A stretch of 36,466 bases of DNA. It comes from Verrucomicrobiales bacterium (lineage in GTDB: Bacteria; Verrucomicrobiota; Verrucomicrobiia; Limisphaerales; CAIMTB01). The DNA is taken from positions 1-36,466 of the forward strand of contig JAEUHG010000019.1 of assembly GCA_016795425.1 (NCBI GenBank), in the 5' to 3' direction. Both the position numbers and the translations under genes were made by a program. A model generated the notes under the pieces. It made no database searches. It was not told the DNA's origin and saw only the letters and a program-made list of their open reading frames with translations. This document shows, piece after piece, positions 24,849 to 33,520 of this stretch; position 1 is the stretch's first letter; each line of letters starts with the position of its first letter.

Positions 24849-26393
24849 ATGTCCCCGCGTGTCGACCTTCGGCTGGAGCCCGCGGGACGTTCGCTATCGG
24901 TGGAGCATGGGGCTTTGCTGCAGGACGAACTGTTTGCACAAGGTGTCGAGTTCCCATGTGGCGGCCGGGCGCGATGTCGTGGCTGCCGCGTGCGCGTCGT
25001 GGCTGGCCAGGCCCCTCCCACCGCGGAGGACGGGGCCCGATTCACCCAGGAGGAGCTGGGCGAGGGCTGGCGACTGGCCTGCCGGCTGCGCGCGTCGGGC
25101 GCCCTGACGATTGAACTCGCCCAATGGGAGACCCTCATCCTCGGCGATGAATCCTCCCTGCCGGCATCGCTTCGGGAGGGACTGGGAATCGCGATCGATG
25201 TCGGAACCACCACCGTAGTCGCCCAGCTCCTGGAGCTCCGGACCGGCCGAGTGCTCGGCGTCCGCGCCTCCGTCAATCCCCAGGCCCGTTTCGGGGCTGA
25301 CCTCATGAGCCGTGTCGACTTCGGAACCCGGGCCGAAGGCCGGTCCTGCCTCACCCGCGTCATTCGCGATCACATCGGCGGCATGGTTCAGGAGCTGGTT
25401 GCCAGTGTGGATGCGTGCCGCGCGACGGAGATTCAGGAGATCGTCCTCGTGGGAAACACGGTGATGCATCATCTTTTTGCCGGACTTGCGGTCGACTCGC
25501 TGGGTCAGCATCCGTTCGACCCCGTCGATCCCGGACTTCAGTCGTTCACCGTCAAGGATCTGGGATGGCCTTCCGACACCGTGCCCCCGACTGCCGGCGT
25601 CCATTTTCTACCGTGCCTGGGCTCGTTCGTGGGCTCCGATATTCTTGCCGGCATTCTGGCAACGCGCCTGCACCAGGCCAGCACACCGGGCGCATTGATC
25701 GACCTCGGGACCAACGGTGAGATTGTCATTGGGAATCGGGAACGAATGGTCTGTGCGTCGACAGCGGCCGGACCCGCCTTCGAAGGGGCACGAATCGTCA
25801 TGGGTATGCGCGCCGCCACCGGCGCCATTTCGGAGGTTCAGGTCAACGATGGCACACTACGTTGCCATGTCATCGGCGGCGGTTCGGCGCGCGGCATCTG
25901 CGGGAGCGGCTTGGTCGACGCCGTGGCATGCGGCCTGGACCTTGGGTTGATTCAACCCAACGGCCGGTTATTCCAGGGAATGCCGTTGCGATTGGATAGC
26001 ATGGTTGAACTTTCCCAGTGCGACATTCGCGAGCTGCAACTCGCCAAGGGGGCCATCGCCGCCGGGATTCGCATTCTGGCGGACCGATGGGGCACACGCG
26101 TGGAATGGCTCACGCCGGTCTGTCTCGCCGGCGCATTTGGCAACTACATCAATCGAGTCAGCGCCCAGGCCATTGGACTGCTCCCCTTCCCTTCCGAGCG
26201 CGTCACACCCGCCGGAAACACCGCCCTGCTGGGCGCCAAGATGGCCCTGCTGCGCGTTTGGGGCCCGGACCTGGACTTCAAGGAACTGCGCGACAAGGTG
26301 GAACATGTGTCGGTGAATCACGACCCCTTGTTCATCGACCACTATGTTGCGGAGATGGGATTTCCGCGCAGCCCCGTCGCCGAGTCCCGCTGA
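24849..26393 (+). CDS. RACo-type reductive activator (2Fe-2S + ASKHA ATPase, DUF4445)
   Basis: This 514-residue protein has an N-terminal ferredoxin-like domain. Its cysteines Cys37, Cys43 and Cys46 (C-X5-C-X2-C), plus Cys78, match a [2Fe-2S] site. From about residue 112 an ASKHA-type ATPase domain follows: GIAIDVGTTTVVAQLLEL, VLVGNTVMHHLFAG, ALIDLGTNGEIVIG and GGGSARGICGSGLVDAVA. These are features of RACo/RamA-like proteins, which use ATP to reduce cob(II)alamin to the active cob(I)alamin form in corrinoid methyltransferases. No corrinoid protein or methyltransferase partner of that kind is in the window. No Shine-Dalgarno precedes the ATG. The gene ends 41 bp before a TylF-like methyltransferase gene on the same strand. 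Confidence 0.88.
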   Translation: MSPRVDLRLEPAGRSLSVEHGALLQDELFAQGVEFPCGGRARCRGCRVRVVAGQAPPTAEDGARFTQEELGEGWRLACRLRASGALTIELAQWETLILGDESSLPASLREGLGIAIDVGTTTVVAQLLELRTGRVLGVRASVNPQARFGADLMSRVDFGTRAEGRSCLTRVIRDHIGGMVQELVASVDACRATEIQEIVLVGNTVMHHLFAGLAVDSLGQHPFDPVDPGLQSFTVKDLGWPSDTVPPTAGVHFLPCLGSFVGSDILAGILATRLHQASTPGALIDLGTNGEIVIGNRERMVCASTAAGPAFEGARIVMGMRAATGAISEVQVNDGTLRCHVIGGGSARGICGSGLVDAVACGLDLGLIQPNGRLFQGMPLRLDSMVELSQCDIRELQLAKGAIAAGIRILADRWGTRVEWLTPVCLAGAFGNYINRVSAQAIGLLPFPSERVTPAGNTALLGAKMALLRVWGPDLDFKELRDKVEHVSVNHDPLFIDHYVAEMGFPRSPVAESR

Positions 26394-26434
26394 ATCGAGG
26401 TTACAGCCGGGCGTGCTTGCGGTATGACGACGCC

Positions 26435-27133
26435 ATGCCCGGCGCCACTCGACGCGACGACCTAGATCCGCTGCCGTACACCACCGAATGGCCCAGCCTG
26501 CGCTCCGCCACGGGGAGGGTAGACATCCATTCCCTGGCTGCATTCTGGGTGCGGGAAACGAAAGTGCGCGGTGCCTATCTGGAGTTTGGCGTGGGCAAGG
26601 GCCGATCTGCCGTTGCGGCGATCCGTGCCCATCTCCGCGACAATCCTGGAACCGTAGCTCCCTTCGTCCTCTTCGATTCGTTCTGCGGACTGCCGGAGCT
26701 TACGTCGCTCGACACCGGATCGAATCAGTTCAGACCAGGGGACTTCGCCTTTTCGATGGAGCAAGTGCGCGCCTTCCTGCGCGAACACGGGATTCCTGCA
26801 AGCGCGCCGGTGACCCTGGTTCCAGGCTGGTTCGAACAGTCGTTACCCGGCTTCGATCTGGCGGCGCACGGCGTTCAAAAAGCCGCCATGGTGCACATCG
26901 ACGTTGATCTCTACGCGTCGTGCGGAGTGGTTCTTCGCTTCATCCGACCGCTGCTCCAGGCGGGAACCATCCTGTTGTTCGACGATTGGAATGCGTTTGG
27001 GGCCAGCGACCGGAAAGGGGAACGTGCCGCCACCGCCGAGTGGTTGCTTCAGAACCCCGTGATTCGCCTCAATGAATACGCCAGCTACGGCTGGCACGGA
27101 AAGGCCTTCATCGTCGACCTTCTCGAGGCCTGA
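26435..27133 (+). CDS. TylF/MycF-like SAM-dependent methyltransferase
   Basis: The 232-residue protein has a class I methyltransferase fold of the macrocin-O-methyltransferase (TylF) type. AYLEFGVGKGRSA is the SAM-binding glycine motif (about 48-60). FDSFCGLPEL carries the acidic residue after strand 2. VHIDVDLYASC and LLFDDWNAFG give the metal-binding aspartates typical of TylF/MycF. Members methylate sugar hydroxyls in natural products or surface glycans; the substrate here is unknown. The ATG at 26435 is chosen since the conserved region follows at a normal distance; longer in-frame starts lie inside the preceding gene. Its stop is 7 bp from the convergent metalloprotease gene. Confidence 0.82.
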   Translation: MPGATRRDDLDPLPYTTEWPSLRSATGRVDIHSLAAFWVRETKVRGAYLEFGVGKGRSAVAAIRAHLRDNPGTVAPFVLFDSFCGLPELTSLDTGSNQFRPGDFAFSMEQVRAFLREHGIPASAPVTLVPGWFEQSLPGFDLAAHGVQKAAMVHIDVDLYASCGVVLRFIRPLLQAGTILLFDDWNAFGASDRKGERAATAEWLLQNPVIRLNEYASYGWHGKAFIVDLLEA

Positions 27134-27140
27134 GCCTGCG

Positions 27141-29435
27141 TCACGGACCCCAAACCGTCGCGATCGAAGATCGTGTCGTTCCATCCATGTACCAGACGAT
27201 CACCTTGCCCGTGCTCGAATTGCGCCAGAGAATGTCGGGCTTCGAATCGGCGTTGAAATCGCCGGCGGCCATCGGCACCCACAACGCGTCGCCCTGGGCG
27301 CTGGCGGCCCATAAAGTCGTCGTGCTGGTACGCGTGACGCCGTTCATCAACCAAACGATGACCCGCCCGGAACTCGAGTTCCGCCACAAAATGTCGGGCT
27401 TGGTGTCGGCGTTCAGATCCGCCGTCAACACCGGCACCCAAAGGGAGTCGCCCACCGCGGTCGCAGGCCAAAGCGTGGCTGTCCCAGTGCGGGTGACGCC
27501 GTCCAGATACCAGACGATCACCCGGCCGCTCGGGGAGTAACGCCAAATCAAGTCGGGTTTTCCGTCGGCATTGAAATCACCCGCGGTGATCGGCACCCAT
27601 AAGGCGTCGGAAGGGCTCGTTACAGGCCAGATGGTCGCGGTGCTGGTGCGCGTCGTTCCGTCCATGTACCACACAATCACCCGGCCACTCGTGGAGTTTC
27701 GCCAGACCAGGTCGGGCTTGTTGTCGGCATTGAAATCGCCGGCGGTGATCGGAGCCCAGGCGGAGTCGCCCGCGTTGCTGGCCGCCCAAAGCGTTGCCGT
27801 GCTTTGCTGGGTGATCCCGTCCATCGTCCAGGCAATCACGCGACCGCTGGAGTTGTTGCGCCAGTAAACGTCCGGCTTCGTATCGGCGGTCAAATCCGCG
27901 GCGCCGGCAACCGTCCAATCCTGCCACACAGTGGTCCCGACGCGATACGAACTCACCGAGGAACCGGAGTTCTGGATCGTGAGGGTGTTGTTGGCCGTCG
28001 ATGTTCCCAACGTCGCACCCAGGTAGGAATTGTTCGGGCTGGAGAAATACGGAATACGGATCCCGGGTGCATAGGCCATCACGGTGCGATATTGGGTGCC
28101 GCTGACCGTGAATTTGTACCCATAGGAGTACGAGTAGGCGCCACTGCCACCGTCAGCCGAAGCGTGCCCGCATCCCATGTTGTGTCCCAGTTCATGGGCG
28201 AACGTGAGGTTGGCTTCGGCGTAGGTATCCACCACCACTGAGAATCCATTCGGTGCCAGCGAACTGGCCGGATATCCCGTCATCCACAGGTAGGCGATGC
28301 CCGCGTAGTCCGACGCGCCAGTCACGAACAACGAGACCAGGTCGGCTTTGTATTGGTCGCGCAACGCATGGACGGTATCCATGTAGCCATCGGCGGTCTC
28401 CCGCAGACGCCCCAGGTCGGTGCCCAACTGCCCGGAACTGGTGTAAGAAACCTGGCCTGAATAGACGAGGCGCAGGCTCTGGGAAATCCGACTGTTACTG
28501 TAGGAGGTATTGGCGCTGGTAACCGACGCATTGATCAACGCACTCATGCCGGACGAACCGCCGTTTGCCGTCGCACAAGCCGCCGTATAGACCACCATCA
28601 CGTCCACCTGCACCGAGACGTCGGCCGCCACCGGTCCCGGCGGTGATGCGCCATCTCCTGGCGTCAGATCCGTGTAGGGAATCGGCGCTTCAGGCAAGGA
28701 ATCTCCCGCCGCGATCCCCACCGTGTCACTGACCCGGGTGGCGGCTACCGCCGGATTCAACGGCACGGTTGGGCCCGCCATGCCGGCGGGATTCGCGCGA
28801 GCCGCCTCAATGATCGGCAATGCTGGCGGGCCATCGGGCGGAAACCGGTTGGGATCCAGCTCCGTAATGCGATGCTGCCCGTTGCCGAGGTAACGAATCT
28901 GGAAAAGCCCGCGGTCCGGGTCGAACACCGTCCCCGCCACCGCCTCATCCGCATAACCCAGGATCACCTGGCTACCCGGTTTGCCTGCGAGCTCGCCCAC
29001 GATGGCTCCCTGGCGTTCATCACGCGCGTCGTGCTGGAAGATGGTGACCTGGAAATCGTCGCCCCATAACGCCGGCAATCGAACGATCGGTTCCGTCACT
29101 CCGACTGGCCCTTCACGCAGTTGCTGGCGCAGATCCGGTTCGATCAGAACCATCCGTTCGTTCACGACCGGTACCGCAACCAAGGGAAGAGTGGGTGTCG
29201 GTATCGGCTCGGGTGAAATGGCACGTTTGGCCAGCTGCGACAGAAAGGCCCGCCGCTCTCTGGCAGGCGTGGGTTGAACCACCGGCGGCTTTTCGACCGC
29301 CCCCACGGATTCGCGCTCGTGCAGGATGGGGACCGGAGGTTGTCGATCCCAAAGGAGAACGAAAACCAGAGCCATTCCCAGCCCCACCCACCCCCAGGAT
29401 CGCAGATGTCGCCGTCGAACGATTCGATTCTTCAT
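27141..29435 (-). CDS. Exported zinc metalloprotease (reprolysin-like) with five C-terminal FG-GAP/VCBS-like repeats
   Basis: This 764-residue protein has an N-terminal hydrophobic segment (about 13-29) after basic residues, acting as signal or anchor. A pro-region runs to about 270. The protease domain spans about 275-500, with zinc site HELGHNMGCGH (414-424, HExxHxxGxxH) and a Met-turn MAY (453), a metzincin of the M12B type. Five repeats of about 52 residues follow from 512. Each has D(L/F)(N/T)AD-K-PD, WRNSSSGRVIVW and MDG, like calcium-binding FG-GAP/VCBS blades. Five blades may form a propeller-like substrate- or surface-binding module. It is probably secreted. No sorting tail such as PEP-CTERM is visible at the end (VWGP). 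Confidence 0.9.
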   Translation of the reverse strand: MKNRIVRRRHLRSWGWVGLGMALVFVLLWDRQPPVPILHERESVGAVEKPPVVQPTPARERRAFLSQLAKRAISPEPIPTPTLPLVAVPVVNERMVLIEPDLRQQLREGPVGVTEPIVRLPALWGDDFQVTIFQHDARDERQGAIVGELAGKPGSQVILGYADEAVAGTVFDPDRGLFQIRYLGNGQHRITELDPNRFPPDGPPALPIIEAARANPAGMAGPTVPLNPAVAATRVSDTVGIAAGDSLPEAPIPYTDLTPGDGASPPGPVAADVSVQVDVMVVYTAACATANGGSSGMSALINASVTSANTSYSNSRISQSLRLVYSGQVSYTSSGQLGTDLGRLRETADGYMDTVHALRDQYKADLVSLFVTGASDYAGIAYLWMTGYPASSLAPNGFSVVVDTYAEANLTFAHELGHNMGCGHASADGGSGAYSYSYGYKFTVSGTQYRTVMAYAPGIRIPYFSSPNNSYLGATLGTSTANNTLTIQNSGSSVSSYRVGTTVWQDWTVAGAADLTADTKPDVYWRNNSSGRVIAWTMDGITQQSTATLWAASNAGDSAWAPITAGDFNADNKPDLVWRNSTSGRVIVWYMDGTTRTSTATIWPVTSPSDALWVPITAGDFNADGKPDLIWRYSPSGRVIVWYLDGVTRTGTATLWPATAVGDSLWVPVLTADLNADTKPDILWRNSSSGRVIVWLMNGVTRTSTTTLWAASAQGDALWVPMAAGDFNADSKPDILWRNSSTGKVIVWYMDGTTRSSIATVWGP

Positions 29436-29870
29436 AAGCCGCGTCCTCAGGAACGCTCACACGAAGGCGGGATTCCTCCTTCGAGCAGTCGTCCCGGGAA
29501 TTCGCCAGAACCGTTGCGTCACGGCGGTTCAAGGGCGCGGCAGGCACCCGGGAATTCGGTCCACATTTATCAACGGATGACGGCATTCCCGCTTGAGCGG
29601 AATGTGGCAATGCGACGACTGGATCCTACGGCAGAACTTGCCCAGTCACGCTCCGACCTCCCTTGCCAACTGGCACTGGCTGCCGGCATCGATGCTCCAG
29701 TGTGACCTTCCCTGACTGGTACCAAGACTGCTTCTCAACCTGGGAAGGCCTGCGGCGGATTGCCACAGGCCCGAACCGCTACGGATGGAACCAACCTGCC
29801 GAAACCGCGTGCCTCGCGGAATGCCAACGCGTTCCGACACCGCACGGGCGGCTGCCTAAAGAAATTCATT
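29436..29870. other. Divergent intergenic region with repeated motifs, no gene seen
   Basis: About 435 bp separate the minus-strand protease from the plus-strand CMP-sialate-synthetase-like gene. CCCGGGAATTCG occurs exactly twice, at 29493-29504 and 29547-29558, 54 bp apart. A near-palindrome CATTCCCGCTTGAGCGGAATG lies at 29584-29604 with one bulged base. These could be operators or RNA hairpins. I see no supported coding region or clear promoter. Confidence 0.5.
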
Positions 29871-31169
29871 ATGAAAGTCGCCGCCTTTCTCCCGGCCAAA
29901 GGATCCAGCGCCCGGATTCCCAACAAGAACACCATGCTGCTGGACGGTGAACCGATGTTTCTCCGCAGCCTGAAGAAACTCACCGCCTGCCCGTCCATCG
30001 ACGAGGTCTACCTCGATACCGAATCCCGTGACATCGAGGATCTCGCGTCGGACGTCGGCTGCCGGATTTTGCGGCGCGAACCCACCCTGGCGTCGAACAC
30101 CACCGACGGGAATCAACTGTTCCTCAACGAGTGCGAACACACCGACGCCGAAATCTGCGTGCAACTGCTGGGCACCTCGCCGTTCATCAAGATCGAAACC
30201 ATCGAGAAGGCCATCGCCATCCTGAAAACCGATTCCAGCTATGATTCGGTGGTGGCAGTTCGAAAAGAAAAGCAATACCGCTGGCACGCGGGCCGTCCCT
30301 CCTACGATATCCAGCACATCCCGAATAGCGTCGATCTCGAAGACAACGTCATCGAGAGCATGGGGCTGTATGTCATGCGACGGGATGCCGCCCTCGCAAC
30401 CCGGCGCCGTATCGGCCATGCGCCCTACCTGCTCGAACTCGACCCGCTGGAAACCATCGACGTCAATTGGCCCAAGGACTTCGAACTGGCCCACTTGATC
30501 GCCGTCGGCATTCGCGAACAGGAGCGGCGCCTCTTCCATAACGTCAAACTCCTGCTCTCCAGCCCCCTGCTCTCCGACGTGATGGATGACCTTGGCGTCA
30601 CGGGCATCCTGTCGAAGGAATTCCGTCTCAACCTGCCTCACAGCAAGGTCCTGGGCCGTGCCAAGACCATGCAGATTGACCCGTGCAAGGACGACGAGGA
30701 TTTCCGGAAGATCTACGATAGCCTGAATCTCTACGACCACGTGGTTTCGAACGACGTCGTGGTCGTGGCGAACAATGCCCCGACTTACGCCTTCTTCGGG
30801 GAACTCAATGCCAACCTCGCGCTGCGCGCCGGCGCGGTGGGAGCCATCATCGACGGCGTGACCCGCGACACGCGGGAGACGAGCGAGATGGGGTTTCCGG
30901 TATTTGCGAAGGGGCACTACTGCCGCGATACCCGCAAGCGCGGTATCGTGAAATCCCGCAACAAGACGATCGTGGTCGACGGGATCAACATCCATAAAGA
31001 CGACCTCATTTTCGGCGACAACGATGGCATCGCCGTCATTCCGAAGAAGCACGAGCAAGCCGTTCTGCGCGAGGCCACCAGCCGCAAGGAGAATGAATGC
31101 GACATCCTGATCGCCATCGCCCAGGGAGCGCGCACGGATGAGTTGGTGAAGAAGTTCGGTCTCTTCTGA
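29871..31169 (+). CDS. Fusion: CMP-sialate-synthetase-like domain + RraA-like domain
   Basis: The 432-residue product joins two enzymes. Residues 1 to about 220 resemble acylneuraminate cytidylyltransferase: AAFLPAKGSSARIPNKNTML is the CTP-binding motif, and QLLGTSPFIKIETIEKAI and ELDPLETIDVNWPKDFELA also fit. They would activate a nonulosonic (sialic-acid-like) sugar with CMP. Residues about 228-432 resemble RraA/class II pyruvate-aldolase proteins: SPLLSDVMDDLGV, LANLALRAGAVGAIIDG-like glycine motif, Arg332-Asp333 in VTRD, and GDNDGIAVIP. The second domain may make or split a keto-sugar precursor; RraA-type RNase E inhibition is less likely. The ATG at 29871 has only a weak AAAGAAA upstream. 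TylF-like methyltransferase nearby suggests a surface-glycan context. Confidence 0.85.
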   Translation: MKVAAFLPAKGSSARIPNKNTMLLDGEPMFLRSLKKLTACPSIDEVYLDTESRDIEDLASDVGCRILRREPTLASNTTDGNQLFLNECEHTDAEICVQLLGTSPFIKIETIEKAIAILKTDSSYDSVVAVRKEKQYRWHAGRPSYDIQHIPNSVDLEDNVIESMGLYVMRRDAALATRRRIGHAPYLLELDPLETIDVNWPKDFELAHLIAVGIREQERRLFHNVKLLLSSPLLSDVMDDLGVTGILSKEFRLNLPHSKVLGRAKTMQIDPCKDDEDFRKIYDSLNLYDHVVSNDVVVVANNAPTYAFFGELNANLALRAGAVGAIIDGVTRDTRETSEMGFPVFAKGHYCRDTRKRGIVKSRNKTIVVDGINIHKDDLIFGDNDGIAVIPKKHEQAVLREATSRKENECDILIAIAQGARTDELVKKFGLF

Positions 31170-31308
31170 GCCGCGCCCGGCCACCGATCCGTTCCGAAGC
31201 CGAGCGCGACCCCGGCGCAGGTCGCGAAGCCCCGCCCGCCGCCGTTCCTCGATGGAACAACGGCCAGGCGGCGATGCCCCTTCTCCCCTGAGTCGCCTCC
31301 CAGATGCG
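31170..31308. other. Start of the purA upstream gap, no gene seen
   Basis: This part of the 309-bp gap between the fusion gene and purA contains no supported gene. The rest of the gap holds a possible promoter and terminator/antiterminator pair, listed separately. Confidence 0.5.
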
Positions 31309-31338
31309 TTGACACCCCTGGGGGACGATTCCTAGGTT
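31309..31338 (+). promoter_or_regulatory. Possible housekeeping promoter for purA
   Basis: TTGACA (31309-31314) is a perfect -35 box. An 18-bp spacer leads to TAGGTT (31333-31338), a weak -10 box with three of six consensus bases. Transcription would start near 31345, at the first arm of the hairpin system that follows. Confidence 0.45.
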
Positions 31339-31343
31339 CCACC

Positions 31344-31382
31344 GGTAACCGCCGCGTGCGCACCCCGAGGTTACCTGTTACC
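31344..31382 (+). promoter_or_regulatory. Possible antiterminator arm of the purA leader
   Basis: GGTAACC (31344-31350) can pair exactly with GGTTACC (31369-31375), or with GTTACC (31377-31382) in a 6-bp version. Either pairing uses bases of the terminator hairpin at 31361-31390 and would exclude it. This is the layout of a transcription attenuator, placed 85-135 bases before the purA ATG. No ligand domain or leader peptide is visible, so the signal is unknown. Confidence 0.4.
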
Positions 31383-31394
31383 TCGGGGTGTTTT
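31361..31394 (+). terminator. Intrinsic terminator upstream of purA
   Basis: CACCCCGAGGT (31361-31371) and ACCTCGGGGTG (31380-31390) form a perfect 11-bp stem with an 8-base loop, followed by TTTT. It could end the transcript of the fusion gene, although it lies 190 bases past that stop. It could also act as the terminator of a purA leader attenuator. Confidence 0.75.
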
Positions 31395-31478
31395 GATGTC
31401 CGGCCCTCACGCTGTCTTGAACCGGCCGGGCTCCCCGGCTGTCGGAGTGCTGGGTCCAGGCCACACCGGCCCGCATAC

Positions 31479-32747
31479 ATGAATACCATTCTCGTGGGCG
31501 CCCAATGGGGCGATGAAGGCAAAGGCAAGATTATCGACGTGTTGACCGAGCAGGCCGACATCGTCGTTCGCACTCAGGGCGGTAACAACGCCGGCCACAC
31601 CGTCTATATTGGACCGAAGAAATACGTCCTCCACTTGATCCCCTCCGGCATTCTGCGACCCGGCAAGGTGTGCGTCGTCGGCAATGGCGTCGTCATCGAC
31701 CCCGTCAGCCTCGTCGGCGAACTGGATGGCCTCGAGAAACTCGGCGTCGGCGTCACCCCCGAGAACCTTCAGATCTCCGAAACCGCGCATGTCGTCTTTC
31801 CGTGGCACCGCGAACTCGACGCCCAACGCGAGGTCCGCAAAGGCCACGGCCGCATCGGCACCACGAAACGCGGCATCGGCCCCACTTACGGCGACAAGGC
31901 GGCGCGGGTCGGTCTCCGGGTCATCGACCTCATCAACGAGGCCCGCTTCACCGAACGCCTGCGGGAACGATGGAAGGAGAATAACGACGTCCTCCAAGCC
32001 CTCGGAGCCCCGGCGGTGGATTACGACGCGCTTCACCGGGAGTACACGGCGGCGGCGGCGCGGCTACGGCCCTTCGTCACCAACACCGTCGTTTACCTCC
32101 ACCACTCCACCCAGCGCGGCCTCAACATCCTGTTCGAAGGCGCCCAGGGCACATTCCTCGACATCGACCACGGGACCTACCCCTACGTCACGTCGTCCAA
32201 CACCACGGCGGGAGGCGCGTGCACCGGGTCCGGGGTGCCCCCGAATCGCATGGACCGCGTCGTGGGGGTGATGAAGGCCTACACGACCCGGGTCGGTGAA
32301 GGGCCCCTGCCCACCGAAGATGCCGGCATTAGCGATCTGCTCCATGCCTTGGGCCGGGAATTCGGCGCCACCACCGGACGCCCCCGCCGCTGCGGATGGT
32401 TCGATGCGGTGGTCACGCGCCATGCCGCCATGGTCAATGGAATCGACGAACTCGCCATCACCAACACCGACGGACTGGATACCGTCCCGGTCATCAAGGT
32501 GTGCGTGGGCTACAAGGTCGGGGACCAGGTCCTGCGCCACATTCCCTCGGACATCGAGGTCTTCGCCCGTTGCGTTCCGGTGTACGAGGAATTCCCGGGC
32601 TGGCAAAGCCCCACCGACGGCGCGCGGCGATGGGAGGATCTCCCCGTCAATTGCCGGCATTACCTGCTCAGCATCGCGCAAATGACGGGAGCCCGGCTGA
32701 CCATTGCCAGTGTCGGCCCGGCGCGGGAACAGACGATGCTGCTGTAA
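31479..32747 (+). CDS. purA: Adenylosuccinate synthetase PurA
   Basis: PurA joins IMP and aspartate with GTP to form adenylosuccinate, the first step from IMP to AMP. The 422-residue protein has the GTP-binding GDEGKGK (11-17), catalytic His40 in NNAGHTV, the IMP-binding KRGIGPTYGDKAAR, the RTQGG motif and the C-terminal TGARLTIASVGPAREQTM. The ATG at 31479 gives the standard MNTILVGAQWGDEGKGK start; no Shine-Dalgarno is seen close to it. It lies downstream of a possible attenuator and 31 bp before uppS, so the two may be co-transcribed. Confidence 0.97.
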   Translation: MNTILVGAQWGDEGKGKIIDVLTEQADIVVRTQGGNNAGHTVYIGPKKYVLHLIPSGILRPGKVCVVGNGVVIDPVSLVGELDGLEKLGVGVTPENLQISETAHVVFPWHRELDAQREVRKGHGRIGTTKRGIGPTYGDKAARVGLRVIDLINEARFTERLRERWKENNDVLQALGAPAVDYDALHREYTAAAARLRPFVTNTVVYLHHSTQRGLNILFEGAQGTFLDIDHGTYPYVTSSNTTAGGACTGSGVPPNRMDRVVGVMKAYTTRVGEGPLPTEDAGISDLLHALGREFGATTGRPRRCGWFDAVVTRHAAMVNGIDELAITNTDGLDTVPVIKVCVGYKVGDQVLRHIPSDIEVFARCVPVYEEFPGWQSPTDGARRWEDLPVNCRHYLLSIAQMTGARLTIASVGPAREQTMLL

Positions 32748-32778
32748 GCACGGGGTGGTTTGATCCTCGGAAGCCCGG

Positions 32779-33516
32779 ATGACTGCCGCACCTTCCCATC
32801 TCAGCCCGGAAGCCCGCGCCAATCTGCCCCAGCACATTGCCATTATCATGGATGGCAACGGACGCTGGGCCAAAAAACGCGGACTCCCCCGGATCGAAGG
32901 CCATCGCCAAGGCGCCGAGTCGGTCCGCGCCATTGTCCGTGCCGCGGGTGAATTGGGCATCCGTTACCTCACGCTCTACGCCTTCTCGGTCGAGAATTGG
33001 AACCGCCCCAAGGACGAGGTCGACACCCTGATGAAATACCTCGCCCGCTATCTGCGGAACGAGATCGGGGAACTCAACCGCAATAACGTTCGACTCGAGG
33101 CCATCGGGCAAATCTGGCGCCTGCCTGAGTTTGTCCAGGAACAGCTCAAGAAGACCAAGGCAGCCCTCGCCACCAACAACGGCCTTACGCTCATCCTGTC
33201 ACTCAGCTACGGCGGTCGCACGGAGATCGTCGATGCGGTTCGCGAAATCGCCGCGAAAGCCAAGGAAGGCCGCATCGAACCCGCCGAGATCAACGAGCGC
33301 ACCGTGGCGGATCACCTCTACACCCGTCATTGGCCGGACCCGGACCTCCTGATCCGCACCAGCGGGGAACTGCGCGTCAGCAACTTTCTCCTGTGGCAGA
33401 TTTCCTATGCGGAGTTTGTCGTCACCGACACCCTTTGGCCGGAGTTCCGCAAGGCTCAACTGGTCGCCGCGTTGGAAGAATACAACCGCCGCCACCGCCG
33501 CTTCGGCGGGCTCTGA
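32779..33516 (+). CDS. uppS: Undecaprenyl diphosphate synthase UppS
   Basis: UppS builds C55 undecaprenyl diphosphate from farnesyl and isopentenyl diphosphates for the peptidoglycan lipid carrier. The 245-residue protein has IMDGNGRWAKKRG with catalytic Asp25, the GHRQGAE motif, LYAFSVENWNRP and the C-terminal DLLIRTSGELRVSNFLLWQ. GGAAG lies five bases before the ATG. Downstream, a repeat array begins right after its stop codon, separating it from cdsA, its usual neighbour. Confidence 0.96.
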   Translation: MTAAPSHLSPEARANLPQHIAIIMDGNGRWAKKRGLPRIEGHRQGAESVRAIVRAAGELGIRYLTLYAFSVENWNRPKDEVDTLMKYLARYLRNEIGELNRNNVRLEAIGQIWRLPEFVQEQLKKTKAALATNNGLTLILSLSYGGRTEIVDAVREIAAKAKEGRIEPAEINERTVADHLYTRHWPDPDLLIRTSGELRVSNFLLWQISYAEFVVTDTLWPEFRKAQLVAALEEYNRRHRRFGGL

Positions 33517-33520
33517 ACGG

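Noticed and set aside
29856..31184. A 442-codon open frame opposite the CMP-sialate-synthetase/RraA fusion
   Set aside because: The plus-strand product has clear motifs of two enzyme families; the antisense frame has none.
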